From the NCBI GenBank assembly GCA_017646685.1, contig JAGCLZ010000002.1, positions 1 through 34,733 on the forward strand: a stretch of DNA of 34,733 nucleotides, in the 5' to 3' direction. Positions 7,464 through 16,582 of the stretch are shown piece after piece. The notes under the pieces were generated by a model. It did no database searches, was not told the origin of the DNA, and saw nothing but the letters and a program-made list of their open reading frames with translations. This DNA is from Bacteroidales bacterium. Lineage in GTDB: Bacteria > Bacteroidota > Bacteroidia > Bacteroidales > P3. Each line of letters starts with the position of its first letter. Position 1 is the stretch's first letter. A program made the translations under genes and the position numbers.

Positions 7464-9581
7464 TTAGAAATATATTACTCTGTTATCTTCTATATTAGCA
7501 TTTTCTTTTAGCACTTCTATTATATATCTAACTTTTTGTTGAGCTTCCATATCCATACGTTGTTTTGTGATGTTGGCATCAACAGGTGTTGATGTTACGT
7601 TGTCAACTTGTATTAGATAAATTCCGTAGCTTCCTTTTATCGGCGATAGAAGTTTTGCACCTTTGGCAGTAGCAGCCGAACCAAGAGCTTTCATTTCGGG
7701 ACCGAATTTTCCAAATGAATAACCGTTGAAGTTGATTGCCGAAACAGAATCAACAGTTGCTTGTAGTTTCGAAGCCAAAAGGTTGATGTCTTTTGTTGAT
7801 TTCATAGCTTCTTCGGCTTTTGCCATAAGCACTTCGGCTTTCTTTTCTAAACGTACTTGGTTTTCGATATATTTGCGTACTTGATCCAATGTAGCATATC
7901 CTTTTTTTCTAATATCTTTAACAGCTGCAACAATATACATATCGTCGGCTTCGAATATTTGTGTAGCTACATCTCCTACTTTAGTGTCTTCGTTGAAGGC
8001 CCATTGTACAATAGAGCGAGCATTGCTTACGCCTGGCAAACTGTTGGCATTTGAAGGTGTGAAATCGGCGCTGCGAACCATCAAGTTTTGTTCTTGAGCC
8101 GACATAAGCATATTTTCGTGCGATACAACTTCGCCGGCAAATTTGCTGGCTTGTGCATATATTTCATTGGCTGTAGCATCACTTGGAACGATGTCACGAA
8201 CTATGGTTGCTACTCTGTATTTCTTTGTAGCAGGAGTTTTTCCTGTAACTTTTACTATGTGGTAGCCTCCATTATCAGGTCTTTCAAAAACAAATATGTT
8301 ATTTGTAGGGGTAGATACTATTTTTTCGTTCAATAGTCCATATTGGCCATCAAGAGCCCAACCCATATCTCCTTGATTTTCTGTTTTGGTAGGATCGTCA
8401 GAGAATGCCATTACTGCTTGGTTGAAATCCAATCTGCCGGCTTTCAATTCACGTTCCAAACTATCAGTCAATGCTTTTGCTTGTTCAGGTGTACGATTGA
8501 TTTGGCTGCCCAATTTGTTGTTTAGTACAACGATAACCGATGCACGCAAACTATCCGGACGGTTTTCTATTTTCTCTACTTTTGCCATCATCCATTGGTT
8601 GCCTACTACGTGTGGTCCTACAAACTGACCGGCTTGTGCTGTAGCTATCAATGTGTCAAATGGTTTTGGGAATGATGATACTTTAACGAATGTAGAATCA
8701 TAACGTCTGTCTGCTTCCGATTCCGAATTTACGAATATTGCTATTTCGCTAGCATCGATATTTTGGAATTCGTTCCATGTGTCAAGTACTTCTTTTTTGA
8801 TATTTTCCAAATCGGTATTGCTTGGCATTATAGGGAATATTATGAAATCCAAGTCACGAGCATCATCTTGTTTGTATTCTTTTTTATGTTCTTCGTAGAA
8901 TTTCTTATAATCTTCTTCTGTAATAGTTATCTGATCGTCTGTTACAGTTTGGAAAGGTAACGATACCACGCGAGCATCGGCAGTGTGGTTTTCTATCTCG
9001 GCCATCTTTTCTGCCATTTTGCTTGGGGTATAGAAACCTTTTGCAATAAGCATATTATATTTTTCTTGTTGACGAGACGATTTCACGTATTTTTCCAAGT
9101 TAACCAATTCTGCTTGTTGTTCAGGAGTTAATTGATCAAAATTGTTTATTAATTGTGAAACATATTGAACATTATAGATGCCTGTACTTGGATCGGTAAA
9201 CATTTGTTTTAGATATGGATGTAAAAAGTCGCCCAAATACATATCGCTAAGTTCGCGTTGCGAAACTTGCAAACCTAATTGGTTGTATTCTTTTTCTGTA
9301 AGGTCGGTTTCAACCAATTCACGCCAAACATCTTCACGTATTTGATACGATTGTTCGTTTGTAATTTGTGTGGATTGTTGTTGTTGTTTTATCAGATTTT
9401 CTCTTTCGGTAATAAGATTATAGAATCGGTTGTAACTAACTTCTTTTCCATCAATAATACCAAGAGCCGGTTGTTTGGCATTTCCTTTAAAAAGGTCACC
9501 AATGATAAATGCTCCAATAGCAATACCTACAATAGCTACTGCTAAACCTGAGTGTTTTCTAATTTCTCCAATTATTGCCAT
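7464..9581 (-). CDS. PpiD/SurA-type peptidylprolyl isomerase, membrane-anchored periplasmic foldase
   Basis: The protein has 705 residues. The N-terminus MAIIGEIRKHSGLAVAIVGI continues into one membrane helix (to about residue 30). It is followed by a SurA_N-like helical chaperone domain (about 35-230) and a parvulin-type PPIase region in the middle (about 345-455; GDMGWALDGQYGLLNEKI and GGYHIVKVTGKTP are typical). Another PPIase-like region comes near the C-terminus (about 560-690). It should help outer-membrane and periplasmic proteins fold. Length and layout match Bacteroidota homologues. It is a single-gene unit with a clear promoter and terminator. Confidence 0.92.
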   Translation of the reverse strand: MAIIGEIRKHSGLAVAIVGIAIGAFIIGDLFKGNAKQPALGIIDGKEVSYNRFYNLITERENLIKQQQQSTQITNEQSYQIREDVWRELVETDLTEKEYNQLGLQVSQRELSDMYLGDFLHPYLKQMFTDPSTGIYNVQYVSQLINNFDQLTPEQQAELVNLEKYVKSSRQQEKYNMLIAKGFYTPSKMAEKMAEIENHTADARVVSLPFQTVTDDQITITEEDYKKFYEEHKKEYKQDDARDLDFIIFPIMPSNTDLENIKKEVLDTWNEFQNIDASEIAIFVNSESEADRRYDSTFVKVSSFPKPFDTLIATAQAGQFVGPHVVGNQWMMAKVEKIENRPDSLRASVIVVLNNKLGSQINRTPEQAKALTDSLERELKAGRLDFNQAVMAFSDDPTKTENQGDMGWALDGQYGLLNEKIVSTPTNNIFVFERPDNGGYHIVKVTGKTPATKKYRVATIVRDIVPSDATANEIYAQASKFAGEVVSHENMLMSAQEQNLMVRSADFTPSNANSLPGVSNARSIVQWAFNEDTKVGDVATQIFEADDMYIVAAVKDIRKKGYATLDQVRKYIENQVRLEKKAEVLMAKAEEAMKSTKDINLLASKLQATVDSVSAINFNGYSFGKFGPEMKALGSAATAKGAKLLSPIKGSYGIYLIQVDNVTSTPVDANITKQRMDMEAQQKVRYIIEVLKENANIEDNRVIYF

Positions 9582-9616
9582 TTTCTTTCTAATATTTTAG
9601 ATATAATAATAAGGTG

Positions 9617-9646
9617 CAAAATTACAAAGAAATTTCGGTACACAAA
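9617..9646 (-). promoter_or_regulatory. Promoter of the PpiD-like gene
   Basis: On the - strand, TTTG (9646-9643) is followed after 18 bases by TAATTTTG (9624-9617), close to the Bacteroidota -33/-7 consensus. It lies 36 bases before the start codon. Confidence 0.65.
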
Positions 9647-9924
9647 AACTTTTTCTATATTTTTATTACTTGTATAATGTATTATCGTGTAAATCAAAAT
9701 AATAATATATCTATTTTGTCTTCATTTTTATATTGGTTTTCTGCCCAAAACATCGTTTTTCTTCTTTCTATGTCCCAATATTTTGTTCTTATTTTTCATT
9801 TATGTAATGTTTTTTGTTGTTAGAACTATAATTCTTCGATTTAATATCGGTGAATTATCGAACGCTTATTTTTCCATGATTTAAATTATAACAAATATAG
9901 ACACATAAACAATATTTTGAATCG

Positions 9925-10036
9925 GTTTTATCCATTTTGATTTACAATGGTTAAGATGCTTTTGATTTGCGGTATATTGTCAATGTTTTGAAACCCGGAT
10001 TGTGTAGCGTTTATGGTATACTGTGGCGAAAGGCAT
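9925..10036 (+). repeat. Dispersed intergenic repeat, copy 2, first module (diverged)
   Basis: TTTACAATGG (9941-9950) closes a short stem with CCATT (9932-9936) and is followed by TATATTGTCA (9973-9982), as in copies 1, 3 and 4. A second related word, TATGGTATACTGTGG, occurs at about 10012-10026. Together with the module at 10290 this accounts for part of the 940-base gap 9647-10589. The remainder is AT-rich and shows no convincing gene. Confidence 0.5.
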
Positions 10037-10289
10037 GATTATACTGTTTGTTTCCATTGGAGCAAACTTCATGCAATTTCTGTAGATTTCATGTTTGAAC
10101 AAACTTTCCGGATTTTTTCAAGAACTTTTGTGTTGTTGGTTTCGTTGATTTTGCTATTGCTCGAGATAGCTAATTCAAGGTATTGTTTCTTGCACGATTA
10201 TTTGCAACATTGTGTTTTTTCTTGAAATCTTTCTATTTAGTTTTGAACTTGTACTCGTTACACTCAATCAAACGAAAGTAGAAATTCCT

Positions 10290-10400
10290 TTAAGAAAATT
10301 CCCTCGTGATGTAGATGGATTTTTCTCGCGATCTAAATTGAACTACCTCGTGATGTAGATTAATTTTCTTCGTGATACATTTTTTATACTACCGAGAGAC
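10290..10400 (+). repeat. Dispersed intergenic repeat, copy 2, CCTCGTGATGTAG module
   Basis: CCCTCGTGATGTAGATG, a degenerate CTCGCGATCTAAATTG, ACCTCGTGATGTAGATTAA and CTTCGTGATACAT follow one another. These are the same hairpin arms as in copies 3 and 4. Here the module is about 300 bases away from the first module, so the copy is interrupted or decayed. Confidence 0.6.
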
Positions 10401-10563
10401 CGATTTTTTTGCAGTTGCATTGAGGTTGATTTTATTATATTGGCTGTTACAATTTCATCAATTTTGTTGTACGGATTGATGCTTTTATTATCTTTTTCAT
10501 AGTTGTATGCTCTTGACAGATAGAGTTATAAAAAATATTCTTCTTTATTAGATTATAAAATTG

Positions 10564-10571
10564 TAACTTTG
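10564..10571 (+). promoter_or_regulatory. -7 box of the U32 peptidase-family gene
   Basis: TAACTTTG matches TAnnTTTG and is followed by GC and an A-rich leader, 18 bases before the chosen ATG at 10590. It overlaps a possible upstream start at 10569 and so rules that start out. Confidence 0.65.
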
Positions 10572-10589
10572 CAAAAAAATAAAAGGAAG

Positions 10590-11834
10590 ATGAAGTCAGT
10601 AGAAATAATGTCACCGGTAGGTTCTTACGAAGCATTGCAGGCTGCAATGCAGGGTGGTGCCGATTCGGTTTATTTTGGTGTAGGTAAGTTGAATATGCGT
10701 TCCAAGTCGGCAAATAATTTTGATTTGTCGGACCTTGTGAATATAGCCTCGTTTTGCAACGAACATGGCATAAAGTCTTATCTTACAGTAAATACTGTTA
10801 TTTATAATAACGAGATAGAGGAGATGCATACTTTGGTGCGGACAGCCAAAGAATCGGGAGTTTCGGCAATTATTGCTTCGGATATGGCTGTTATTAACTA
10901 TGCCAATTCGATAGGTATGGAGGTGCATATATCCACACAGTGTAATATTTCTAATTATGAAGCTGTTAAGTATTATTCTCGTTTTGCCGATGTAATGGTT
11001 ACGGCTCGTGAACTTAGCCTTGCACAAGTGGCAGAGATAACCGATTATATTGCCCAAAACGATATTCGAGGACCTAAAGGTGAATTGGTTGAGATAGAGG
11101 TGTTTGCCCACGGTGCTTTGTGTATGGCTGTATCTGGTAAATGCTATTTAAGTTTGGATAATTACAACCATTCGGCCAATCGTGGCGAGTGCCTTCAACT
11201 TTGTCGCCGTCAGTATAAGGTTTCCGATTTGGAATCGGACATAGAGTTGGTTGTAGACAATAAGTATATTATGTCGCCCAAAGATTTATGTACTCTGCCA
11301 TTCGTCGATAAATTGTTGAAGGCCGGTGTACGAGTGCTTAAGATAGAAGGTCGTGGGCGTTCGGCCGAGTATGTAAAAACTGTAACACGTTGCTATAAAG
11401 AGGCTGTGCAGGCTGTGCAAGATGGAACATATTCCCAAGCAAAGATTGCCGGATGGATGGAAGAGTTAAAGACCGTATATAATCGAGGGTTTTGGGACGG
11501 ATATTATTTGGGACGTACCATGGGCGAATGGACAGAGCGTTATGGCTCGCAAGCCACTCAAACCAAGGTGTATGTGGGTAAGATAACCAATTATTTTGCC
11601 AATATCAATGTGGCGGAGATAAAGATGGAGTCGGGCGATATGGAATTGGGCGACCAGATAATGATTCTAGGTCCTACCACCGGTGTTTACGAAGATACAC
11701 TTTCGGAAATACGTGTGGACTTAAAGCCTGTACAGCGTACCGAGAAAGGGGAAATGTGTTCGATACCCACTTCGGAACTTGTGCGTCGTGGCGATAAAGT
11801 GTATAAGGTAGTTACGGTAATTGACGAGTTTTAA
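10590..11834 (+). CDS. Peptidase U32 family protein, TrhP-like tRNA hydroxylase
   Basis: The 414-residue protein starts MKSVEIMSPVGSYEALQAAM behind AAAAGGAAG, a good ribosome site. The U32 signature is clear: EVFAHGALCMAVSGKCYLS followed by GECLQLCRRQY, with the conserved cysteines expected to hold an iron-sulfur cluster. The N-terminal half is a TIM-barrel-like domain. The best-studied relative of this shape, E. coli TrhP (YegQ), makes 5-hydroxyuridine at the tRNA wobble position using prephenate. Other U32 proteins modify rRNA or serve other roles, so the exact substrate is inferred. The transporter gene follows after 19 bases and is likely cotranscribed. Confidence 0.85.
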   Translation: MKSVEIMSPVGSYEALQAAMQGGADSVYFGVGKLNMRSKSANNFDLSDLVNIASFCNEHGIKSYLTVNTVIYNNEIEEMHTLVRTAKESGVSAIIASDMAVINYANSIGMEVHISTQCNISNYEAVKYYSRFADVMVTARELSLAQVAEITDYIAQNDIRGPKGELVEIEVFAHGALCMAVSGKCYLSLDNYNHSANRGECLQLCRRQYKVSDLESDIELVVDNKYIMSPKDLCTLPFVDKLLKAGVRVLKIEGRGRSAEYVKTVTRCYKEAVQAVQDGTYSQAKIAGWMEELKTVYNRGFWDGYYLGRTMGEWTERYGSQATQTKVYVGKITNYFANINVAEIKMESGDMELGDQIMILGPTTGVYEDTLSEIRVDLKPVQRTEKGEMCSIPTSELVRRGDKVYKVVTVIDEF

Positions 11835-11853
11835 ACACATATATATAGCTATA

Positions 11854-13149
11854 ATGAGTGATAAACCTGAAAAACATCGCAATCCTATTTTGTGGATACC
11901 ATCGGTATACTTTGCCATGGGTATTCCCTTTGTGTCATTGGCCTTGGCATCCGTTATTATGCTATCCGATTTGGGAGTGGACGAAGCCAAGATTACCTTT
12001 TGGACATCGTTGCTTCTTCTTCCCTATAGTCTTAAACCTATATGGAGCCCGATGTTGGAACTCTATCGAACAAAGAAAGAGTTTGTGGTTGTTACACAAT
12101 TGCTTTCGGGTATATGTTTCTCGCTTATAGCTTTTTGTTTGCCACTGCCATATTACTTTTCGTTTGCTATTGCCCTTATGGCAATAATAGGTTTCAGTGG
12201 TGCTACCCACGATATTGCTACTGATGGTATATATCTTACAACGCTTTCTAAAAAGGTTCAGGCTAAGTATATAGGTTGGCAAGGTGCTTTCTTCAATTTG
12301 GCCAAGGTGATGGCTAATGGAGGTTTGGTATGGTTGTCCGGCAAATTGATTAGGTATTTTCAAGCCACCAATCCCGAAAAAGCTACTATTTATGCTTGGA
12401 TGATTATAATGGCAATATTGGGAGTTATGCTGATATTTCTTTCGGTGTATCATTTCTTTACCTTGCCAAAGGGGGCTAGTACTTCCGATGTTCCTAAGTC
12501 GTTTGCTCAAAGCATGAAGTCGTTCATCGAAGTGTTTAAGGAATTTTTTACCAAGAAGCATATCATTATATATATATGTTTTATCGTGTGCTACCGTCTT
12601 ACCGAAGGTTTTGCCCTCAAGATGGTGCCTCTTTTTCTTAAGATACCCAGAGATATGGGTGGATTGGGGCTTGGTAATGAGTATATAGGTCTTGTTTATG
12701 GCACTTTTGGAACGTTGGCTTTCATTCTAGGTTCCATATTAGGAGGATATTATATAGCACATTTCGGACTCAAAAAGGTATTGTTTTCTTTGGTGTGTAT
12801 ATTCAATATTCCCTTTGTAATATATTTATTGTTTGCCTACTTCCAACCCGAAAATTTGCTGCTTGTTGGCACAGGTTTGGTGGGCGAATATTTTTGCTAT
12901 GGTTTTGGTTTTGTAGGTCTTACTCTGTTTATGATGCAGCAGATAGCTACCGGTACTCATGCTATGGCTCATTATGCCTTTGCTTCGGGAATAATGAATT
13001 TGGGTTTTATGCTGCCAGGCATGGTTAGTGGGTGGCTGTATCAGCAAGTAGGCTTTCAATGGTTCTTTACAATAGCATTGCTGTTGTCTGTACCCGTATT
13101 TGTGTTGGCAAAGAAAGTGCCATTTGGAGTAAGCGACAAGGCCGATTAA
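11854..13149 (+). CDS. MFS transporter, AmpG/PAT-like (putative muropeptide permease)
   Basis: The protein has 431 residues and about 12 membrane helices. The N-terminal region (ILWIPSVYFAMGIPFVSLAL) and SGATHDIATDGIYLTTLSKK resemble AmpG permeases, where ATQDIAVDA... is usual. Bacteroidota carry several AmpG-like paralogues, so muropeptide import is probable but not certain. The start chosen is ATG 11854 (MSDKPEKHRNP). A longer frame from 11821 would overlap the upstream gene's stop region. It probably forms an operon with the U32 gene. Confidence 0.8.
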   Translation: MSDKPEKHRNPILWIPSVYFAMGIPFVSLALASVIMLSDLGVDEAKITFWTSLLLLPYSLKPIWSPMLELYRTKKEFVVVTQLLSGICFSLIAFCLPLPYYFSFAIALMAIIGFSGATHDIATDGIYLTTLSKKVQAKYIGWQGAFFNLAKVMANGGLVWLSGKLIRYFQATNPEKATIYAWMIIMAILGVMLIFLSVYHFFTLPKGASTSDVPKSFAQSMKSFIEVFKEFFTKKHIIIYICFIVCYRLTEGFALKMVPLFLKIPRDMGGLGLGNEYIGLVYGTFGTLAFILGSILGGYYIAHFGLKKVLFSLVCIFNIPFVIYLLFAYFQPENLLLVGTGLVGEYFCYGFGFVGLTLFMMQQIATGTHAMAHYAFASGIMNLGFMLPGMVSGWLYQQVGFQWFFTIALLLSVPVFVLAKKVPFGVSDKAD

Positions 13150-13225
13150 TAGCAATGGCATCGGAAAAAGAATGTTATTACAATCTTTTTGAAACAACAT
13201 TATTCTTCAAGTCGCAATAAATTTG

Positions 13226-13233
13226 TATCTTTG
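13226..13233 (+). promoter_or_regulatory. -7 box of kce
   Basis: TATCTTTG matches TAnnTTTG and lies 116 bases before the kce ATG, implying a leader of about 110 bases. No good -33 TTTG is seen at the usual distance. Confidence 0.45.
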
Positions 13234-13349
13234 CATTATCGTTCGTGCCAACAAATCTGGTTTTTGATCGACTTTATTGCTTAATAATGTATGTATTAGC
13301 AAAAGGATTATAGAAAATAAATTAGAATAATAAATAAAAGAATAAAGCA

Positions 13350-14174
13350 ATGGATAAATTGATTATCACCGCTGCAATATGCGGAGCCGAAGTTACAAAG
13401 GAACAAAATCCTGCCGTTCCTTATACAGTAGAAGAAATAGTAAGAGAAGCCAAATCGGCTGTGGATGCCGGTGCTGCTATCGTGCATTTGCACGTTCGCG
13501 AAGACGATGGTACTCCTACTCAAAGCAAAGAACGTTTCAAACAATGTATCGACGCTATCTATAAAGAATGTCCGGATGTTATCCTTATCCCATCAACAGG
13601 TGGTGCGGTGGGAATGACTGCCGAAGAACGTTTGCAACCTACCGAACTATTCCCCGAAATGGCAACATTGGATTGCGGTACTTGCAACTTTGGCGACGAT
13701 GTGTTTGAAAACACAATGCCTATGATGCGTGCTTTCGGAAAACGTATGCTTGAAAACAATATCAAGCCCGAATACGAATGTTTCGAAATGGGACATCTAG
13801 ATACAATTCTTACCATGGCAAGAAAAGGTCTTGTACCTGCCGATCCTATGCAATTCAACTTTGTATTGGGCGTAGCTGGATGTACTCCTGCTACCGTTGA
13901 TAACCTTTGTTGGATGGTAAAATCAATACCTGCCGGTTCTACTTGGACTGCAACCGGTATTGGCCGTCATGCCTTTACATTGGCAGCTCCTACTATTGTT
14001 ATGGGCGGTAACGTACGCGTTGGTTTTGAAGATAACTTGTATTTGTCAAAAGGCGTGCTTGCACGTTCTAATGGCGAGTTGGTTGAAAAGGTTGTTCGCC
14101 TTTCTCGAGAATTGGGTCGCGACATTGCCAGTTCGGCCGAAGCTCGTCAGATTTTAGGTTTGAAGGCTAGATAA
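13350..14174 (+). CDS. kce: 3-keto-5-aminohexanoate cleavage enzyme (BKACE family)
   Basis: The 274-residue protein converts (S)-5-amino-3-oxohexanoate and acetyl-CoA to L-3-aminobutyryl-CoA and acetoacetate, in lysine fermentation. MDKLIITAAICGAEVTKEQN, HLHVREDDGTPTQ (the two Zn ligands of the HxH motif), STGGAVGMTAEERLQPTE and GGNVRVGFEDNLYLSKG (third ligand, Glu) closely follow the Kce subgroup as I know it from Fusobacterium. That supports the specific name rather than generic BKACE. None of the partners kamA, kamDE, kdd, kal or a CoA transferase is next to it. It is a single-gene unit with its own -7 box and a strong terminator. Confidence 0.88.
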   Translation: MDKLIITAAICGAEVTKEQNPAVPYTVEEIVREAKSAVDAGAAIVHLHVREDDGTPTQSKERFKQCIDAIYKECPDVILIPSTGGAVGMTAEERLQPTELFPEMATLDCGTCNFGDDVFENTMPMMRAFGKRMLENNIKPEYECFEMGHLDTILTMARKGLVPADPMQFNFVLGVAGCTPATVDNLCWMVKSIPAGSTWTATGIGRHAFTLAAPTIVMGGNVRVGFEDNLYLSKGVLARSNGELVEKVVRLSRELGRDIASSAEARQILGLKAR

Positions 14175-14200
14175 TTTGTTGTAGCTTATACAATATTAAA

Positions 14201-14232
14201 AAGGCGACCTCGAAAACTTTCGGGGTCGCCTT
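14201..14232. terminator. Bidirectional terminator between kce and the 167-aa lipoprotein gene
   Basis: AAGGCGACC pairs with GGTCGCCTT, with partial pairing inside the loop (CGAAA.CTTTCG). TTCTTTTATTTT follows on the + strand, and the A-rich 5' flank gives T on the - strand. It serves kce (+) and the convergent panC unit (-). Confidence 0.9.
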
Positions 14233-14247
14233 CTTTTATTTTCAATG

Positions 14248-14751
14248 TTATTTTGTTGCTTGAAGTCTTGCACTTCCGCATTGCGAGAACTTACGGTTGA
14301 TAGGATAGTTGAAACGGAATGTTTTAATATATTCTTTCATCACTTCTTGGAATTGGGCTTCCCATTCGGGTGATGGCATGTCTTGCCCCAAGAAGTTGTA
14401 GAAGAAATATTCAACACTTCCGTCGGCAGAGTAGTGGCCGCGGAGCCATAGCCGATAGTCTTTTTCCCATTTCATATCGGCTTCCTTCAAGGCTTTGCCC
14501 ATATCTATTATGAATCGCGTCCACTCATCAAGGTAGGCTTGGGGAATAGTGTCGCTAAACGACTCCAGCCCGCTGGGATACAATTTTTCCACATCTGACG
14601 TATTTATGTTATAATTCTTGCGGAGTTCGGCAGGGGTTATTACCTTGGTAGGTAACTTTTCGAGTTTTTGGGCAAGGAACATTTCGCTCTTGCACGATGT
14701 TGCCAACATTATAAGCACTATTGCGGCAACGCCAAATAAGGTTCTTTTCAT
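14248..14751 (-). CDS. Hypothetical lipoprotein, 167 aa
   Basis: MKRTLFGVAAIVLIMLATSC is a lipoprotein signal with lipobox ATSC (Cys20). The mature part is a mostly helical domain rich in aromatic residues (WTRFIIDMGKALKEADMKWE, YRLWLRGHYSADGSVEYFFY). I do not recognise the family. It lies 42 bases after panC on the same strand with no terminator between them, so it is probably cotranscribed. The place where panD is often found is taken by this gene. Confidence 0.75.
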   Translation of the reverse strand: MKRTLFGVAAIVLIMLATSCKSEMFLAQKLEKLPTKVITPAELRKNYNINTSDVEKLYPSGLESFSDTIPQAYLDEWTRFIIDMGKALKEADMKWEKDYRLWLRGHYSADGSVEYFFYNFLGQDMPSPEWEAQFQEVMKEYIKTFRFNYPINRKFSQCGSARLQATK

Positions 14752-14793
14752 GATATATATTCGTTTAAATGTTAATATAAAGTCGTTAAGTTT

Positions 14794-15636
14794 TTATCTG
14801 AAACGTATTACATCTATAAGTCGTACACCGTCAAGCCATACTGCAATGCAGCCTACTACGCCGCGGGCTTCACTCCAATTGGCGATGGGTTGCAGGGTGG
14901 TGTCGTTTACTATTTCGAAATATTCCGGTTCAAATACTTTTAGACTCACCAAGGTGTCTATTACATATTTCTTTACCTCGTCGACATTTGCAGTGTGGCT
15001 TCTTTCTACGCTGTTTTTCAGTGTGGCGTATATCTGAGGTGCTATCTTGCGAGCTTCGGCCGATAGTCTCATATTGCGAGAACTTAGTGCCAAACCATCG
15101 TCGGCTCGTACTATGGGGCAAGGTACTATCTCTACAGGTAGACTTAGTTGCTTAACAAGGCTTTGGATGATAGCCAGCTGTTGGAAATCTTTTTCGCCAA
15201 AGAATGCCTTTTTAGGTTCTACTATATTGAATAAGCGGTGTACCACAGTGGCCACTCCTGCAAAGTGTCCTGGGCGTTGAGGTCCTTCCATTACGGCTTC
15301 TAGCTCGCCAAAATTGTAGGTCTCGGTAGCGGGCTCGGGATACATTTCTTCGGCAGATGGTGCAAACACCATATCGCAACCTACTGTTTCTAGCTTCTCG
15401 CAGTCGGCTTCGAGGGTGCGAGGGTAGGTGCGTAAATCTTCGGGGTTGTTGAACTGGATGGGGTTTACAAATATGCTCACCACTGCTATGTCGCAATGCT
15501 CTTTGGCTGTGCGTATGAGTGAGAGATGCCCCTCGTGCAAAGCTCCCATTGTAGGAACAAAACCTATAGTTTTGCCGTTGACTTTGTGTTGGTTTATTGT
15601 TGCTTTTAAGTCAGCTATTCTAGTAAATACTTCCAT
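14794..15636 (-). CDS. panC: Pantoate--beta-alanine ligase (pantothenate synthetase)
   Basis: The 280-residue enzyme joins pantoate and beta-alanine with ATP, the last step to pantothenate, in the cytoplasm. Visible are FVPTMGALHEGHLSLI (HxGH nucleotide-binding motif), SIFVNPIQFNNPEDLRTYPR (pantoate site), FFGEKDFQQL and LALSSRNMRLS (KMSKS-like loop). The length is normal. panB and panD are not in the window. The gene has a near-consensus promoter whose sequence is copied before the next gene upstream. Confidence 0.97.
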   Translation of the reverse strand: MEVFTRIADLKATINQHKVNGKTIGFVPTMGALHEGHLSLIRTAKEHCDIAVVSIFVNPIQFNNPEDLRTYPRTLEADCEKLETVGCDMVFAPSAEEMYPEPATETYNFGELEAVMEGPQRPGHFAGVATVVHRLFNIVEPKKAFFGEKDFQQLAIIQSLVKQLSLPVEIVPCPIVRADDGLALSSRNMRLSAEARKIAPQIYATLKNSVERSHTANVDEVKKYVIDTLVSLKVFEPEYFEIVNDTTLQPIANWSEARGVVGCIAVWLDGVRLIDVIRFR

Positions 15637-15726
15637 ATTGTTTATATGTCTTGTAGTGTCTTAATGTTTGAAAAATAATTGTTTGCAATAGATTTTGCCG
15701 TAGCTTTTTCTTTGCTTCTCGGGGGA

Positions 15727-15757
15727 CAAAATTACGCAAATATTTCAAGTTGGCAAA
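15727..15757 (-). promoter_or_regulatory. Promoter of panC
   Basis: On the - strand TTTG (15757-15754), a 19-base spacer and TAATTTTG (15734-15727) fit the Bacteroidota consensus fully. The start codon is 91 bases downstream. The whole 35-base block is nearly identical to the promoter at 16425-16455. Confidence 0.75.
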
Positions 15758-15770
15758 ATAAATATGCGAA

Positions 15771-16400
15771 TTAGTAAAGGTTTAGAAACAGAGGATACCC
15801 TGTGATGTACGACGTAATCTCTATTATTCTTCTGTACCAGGATTCGCCTTTGAGTCGCTCACCATTAAATTCTATATCGTAACACACTTTAATTGAGTTT
15901 ATGCGTCTATCAAATATAGTATTAACTGCTAAAAAACCACTGCGGTGTATTGTATCGACATATATAAATTCTACTGATTTATCTTGAAATGATACATTTA
16001 CAGGGTCGTTGATAAGGTAATTCATATTTCCGTGTGCATACCTGTATGGAATTGTGTCTCGTTTGTCGTTCGATTTATCGTGGACTACAAATCCTAGGTT
16101 TGCTTTACTACTCATAACCGGTCTGTAAAAAAGTTTGTAAGGAATTGTATCGCCTTTTGGATTTACAAATGTAAGTGAATGAATTGTAAACGAAGGTATA
16201 ATTATTTCATTCGTTTCTATGCTATTTATTATATGACTGATATAAAAATACCATTGAAAGTGATTATTAAATCTTTTTGCTCCCATGCTTATGCCGGAGG
16301 GTGTATCTTCAAAGGTTTTATTCTGTACATTATTGTAAGTAAGGCTACATGATGTAAACAATAAATGCACTACCGCTATAGCTAGTAAACTCTTTTTCAT
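15771..16400 (-). CDS. Hypothetical lipoprotein, 209 aa
   Basis: The start MKKSLLAIAVVHLLFTSC has lipobox FTSC (Cys18), so export and lipid anchoring are likely. I chose ATG 16400 because a possible start at 16427 would overlap the promoter's -7 box. The mature domain is probably beta-rich (IIIPSFTIHSLTFVNPKGDT, SVEFIYVDTIHRSGFLAVNT). The family is not recognised. The panC promoter begins 14 bases before its stop end, with no terminator visible. Confidence 0.7.
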   Translation of the reverse strand: MKKSLLAIAVVHLLFTSCSLTYNNVQNKTFEDTPSGISMGAKRFNNHFQWYFYISHIINSIETNEIIIPSFTIHSLTFVNPKGDTIPYKLFYRPVMSSKANLGFVVHDKSNDKRDTIPYRYAHGNMNYLINDPVNVSFQDKSVEFIYVDTIHRSGFLAVNTIFDRRINSIKVCYDIEFNGERLKGESWYRRIIEITSYITGYPLFLNLY

Positions 16401-16424
16401 AGTATTTATTATTACTTTTGTTTG

Positions 16425-16455
16425 CAAAATTACGCAAATATTTCAATTCGGCAAA
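16425..16455 (-). promoter_or_regulatory. Promoter of the 209-aa lipoprotein gene
   Basis: On the - strand, TTTG (16455-16452), a 19-base spacer and TAATTTTG (16432-16425), 24 bases before the ATG at 16400. It is a near copy of the panC promoter, spacer included. Confidence 0.75.
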
Positions 16456-16582
16456 ATATTGTCCCGGATATTGGAAGGTAAATATAAGTAGGAAGTTCTA
16501 GTTGTGAGAGTTTTATATGCTTAAATCCGCTTTGTATTTAATGATTATAACTTATGTTTATCTCCTGCATACTAATATTATA

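Noticed and set aside
9614..10225. Short + strand frames in the gap before the U32 gene
   Set aside because: Phe/Cys/Tyr-rich random-looking sequence; one overlaps the promoter of the PpiD-like gene and another overlaps the dispersed repeat.
10569..10589. Longer N-terminus for the U32 family gene
   Set aside because: The -7 box TAACTTTG at 10564-10571 covers that start; ATG 10590 follows a good ribosome site and matches the family start.
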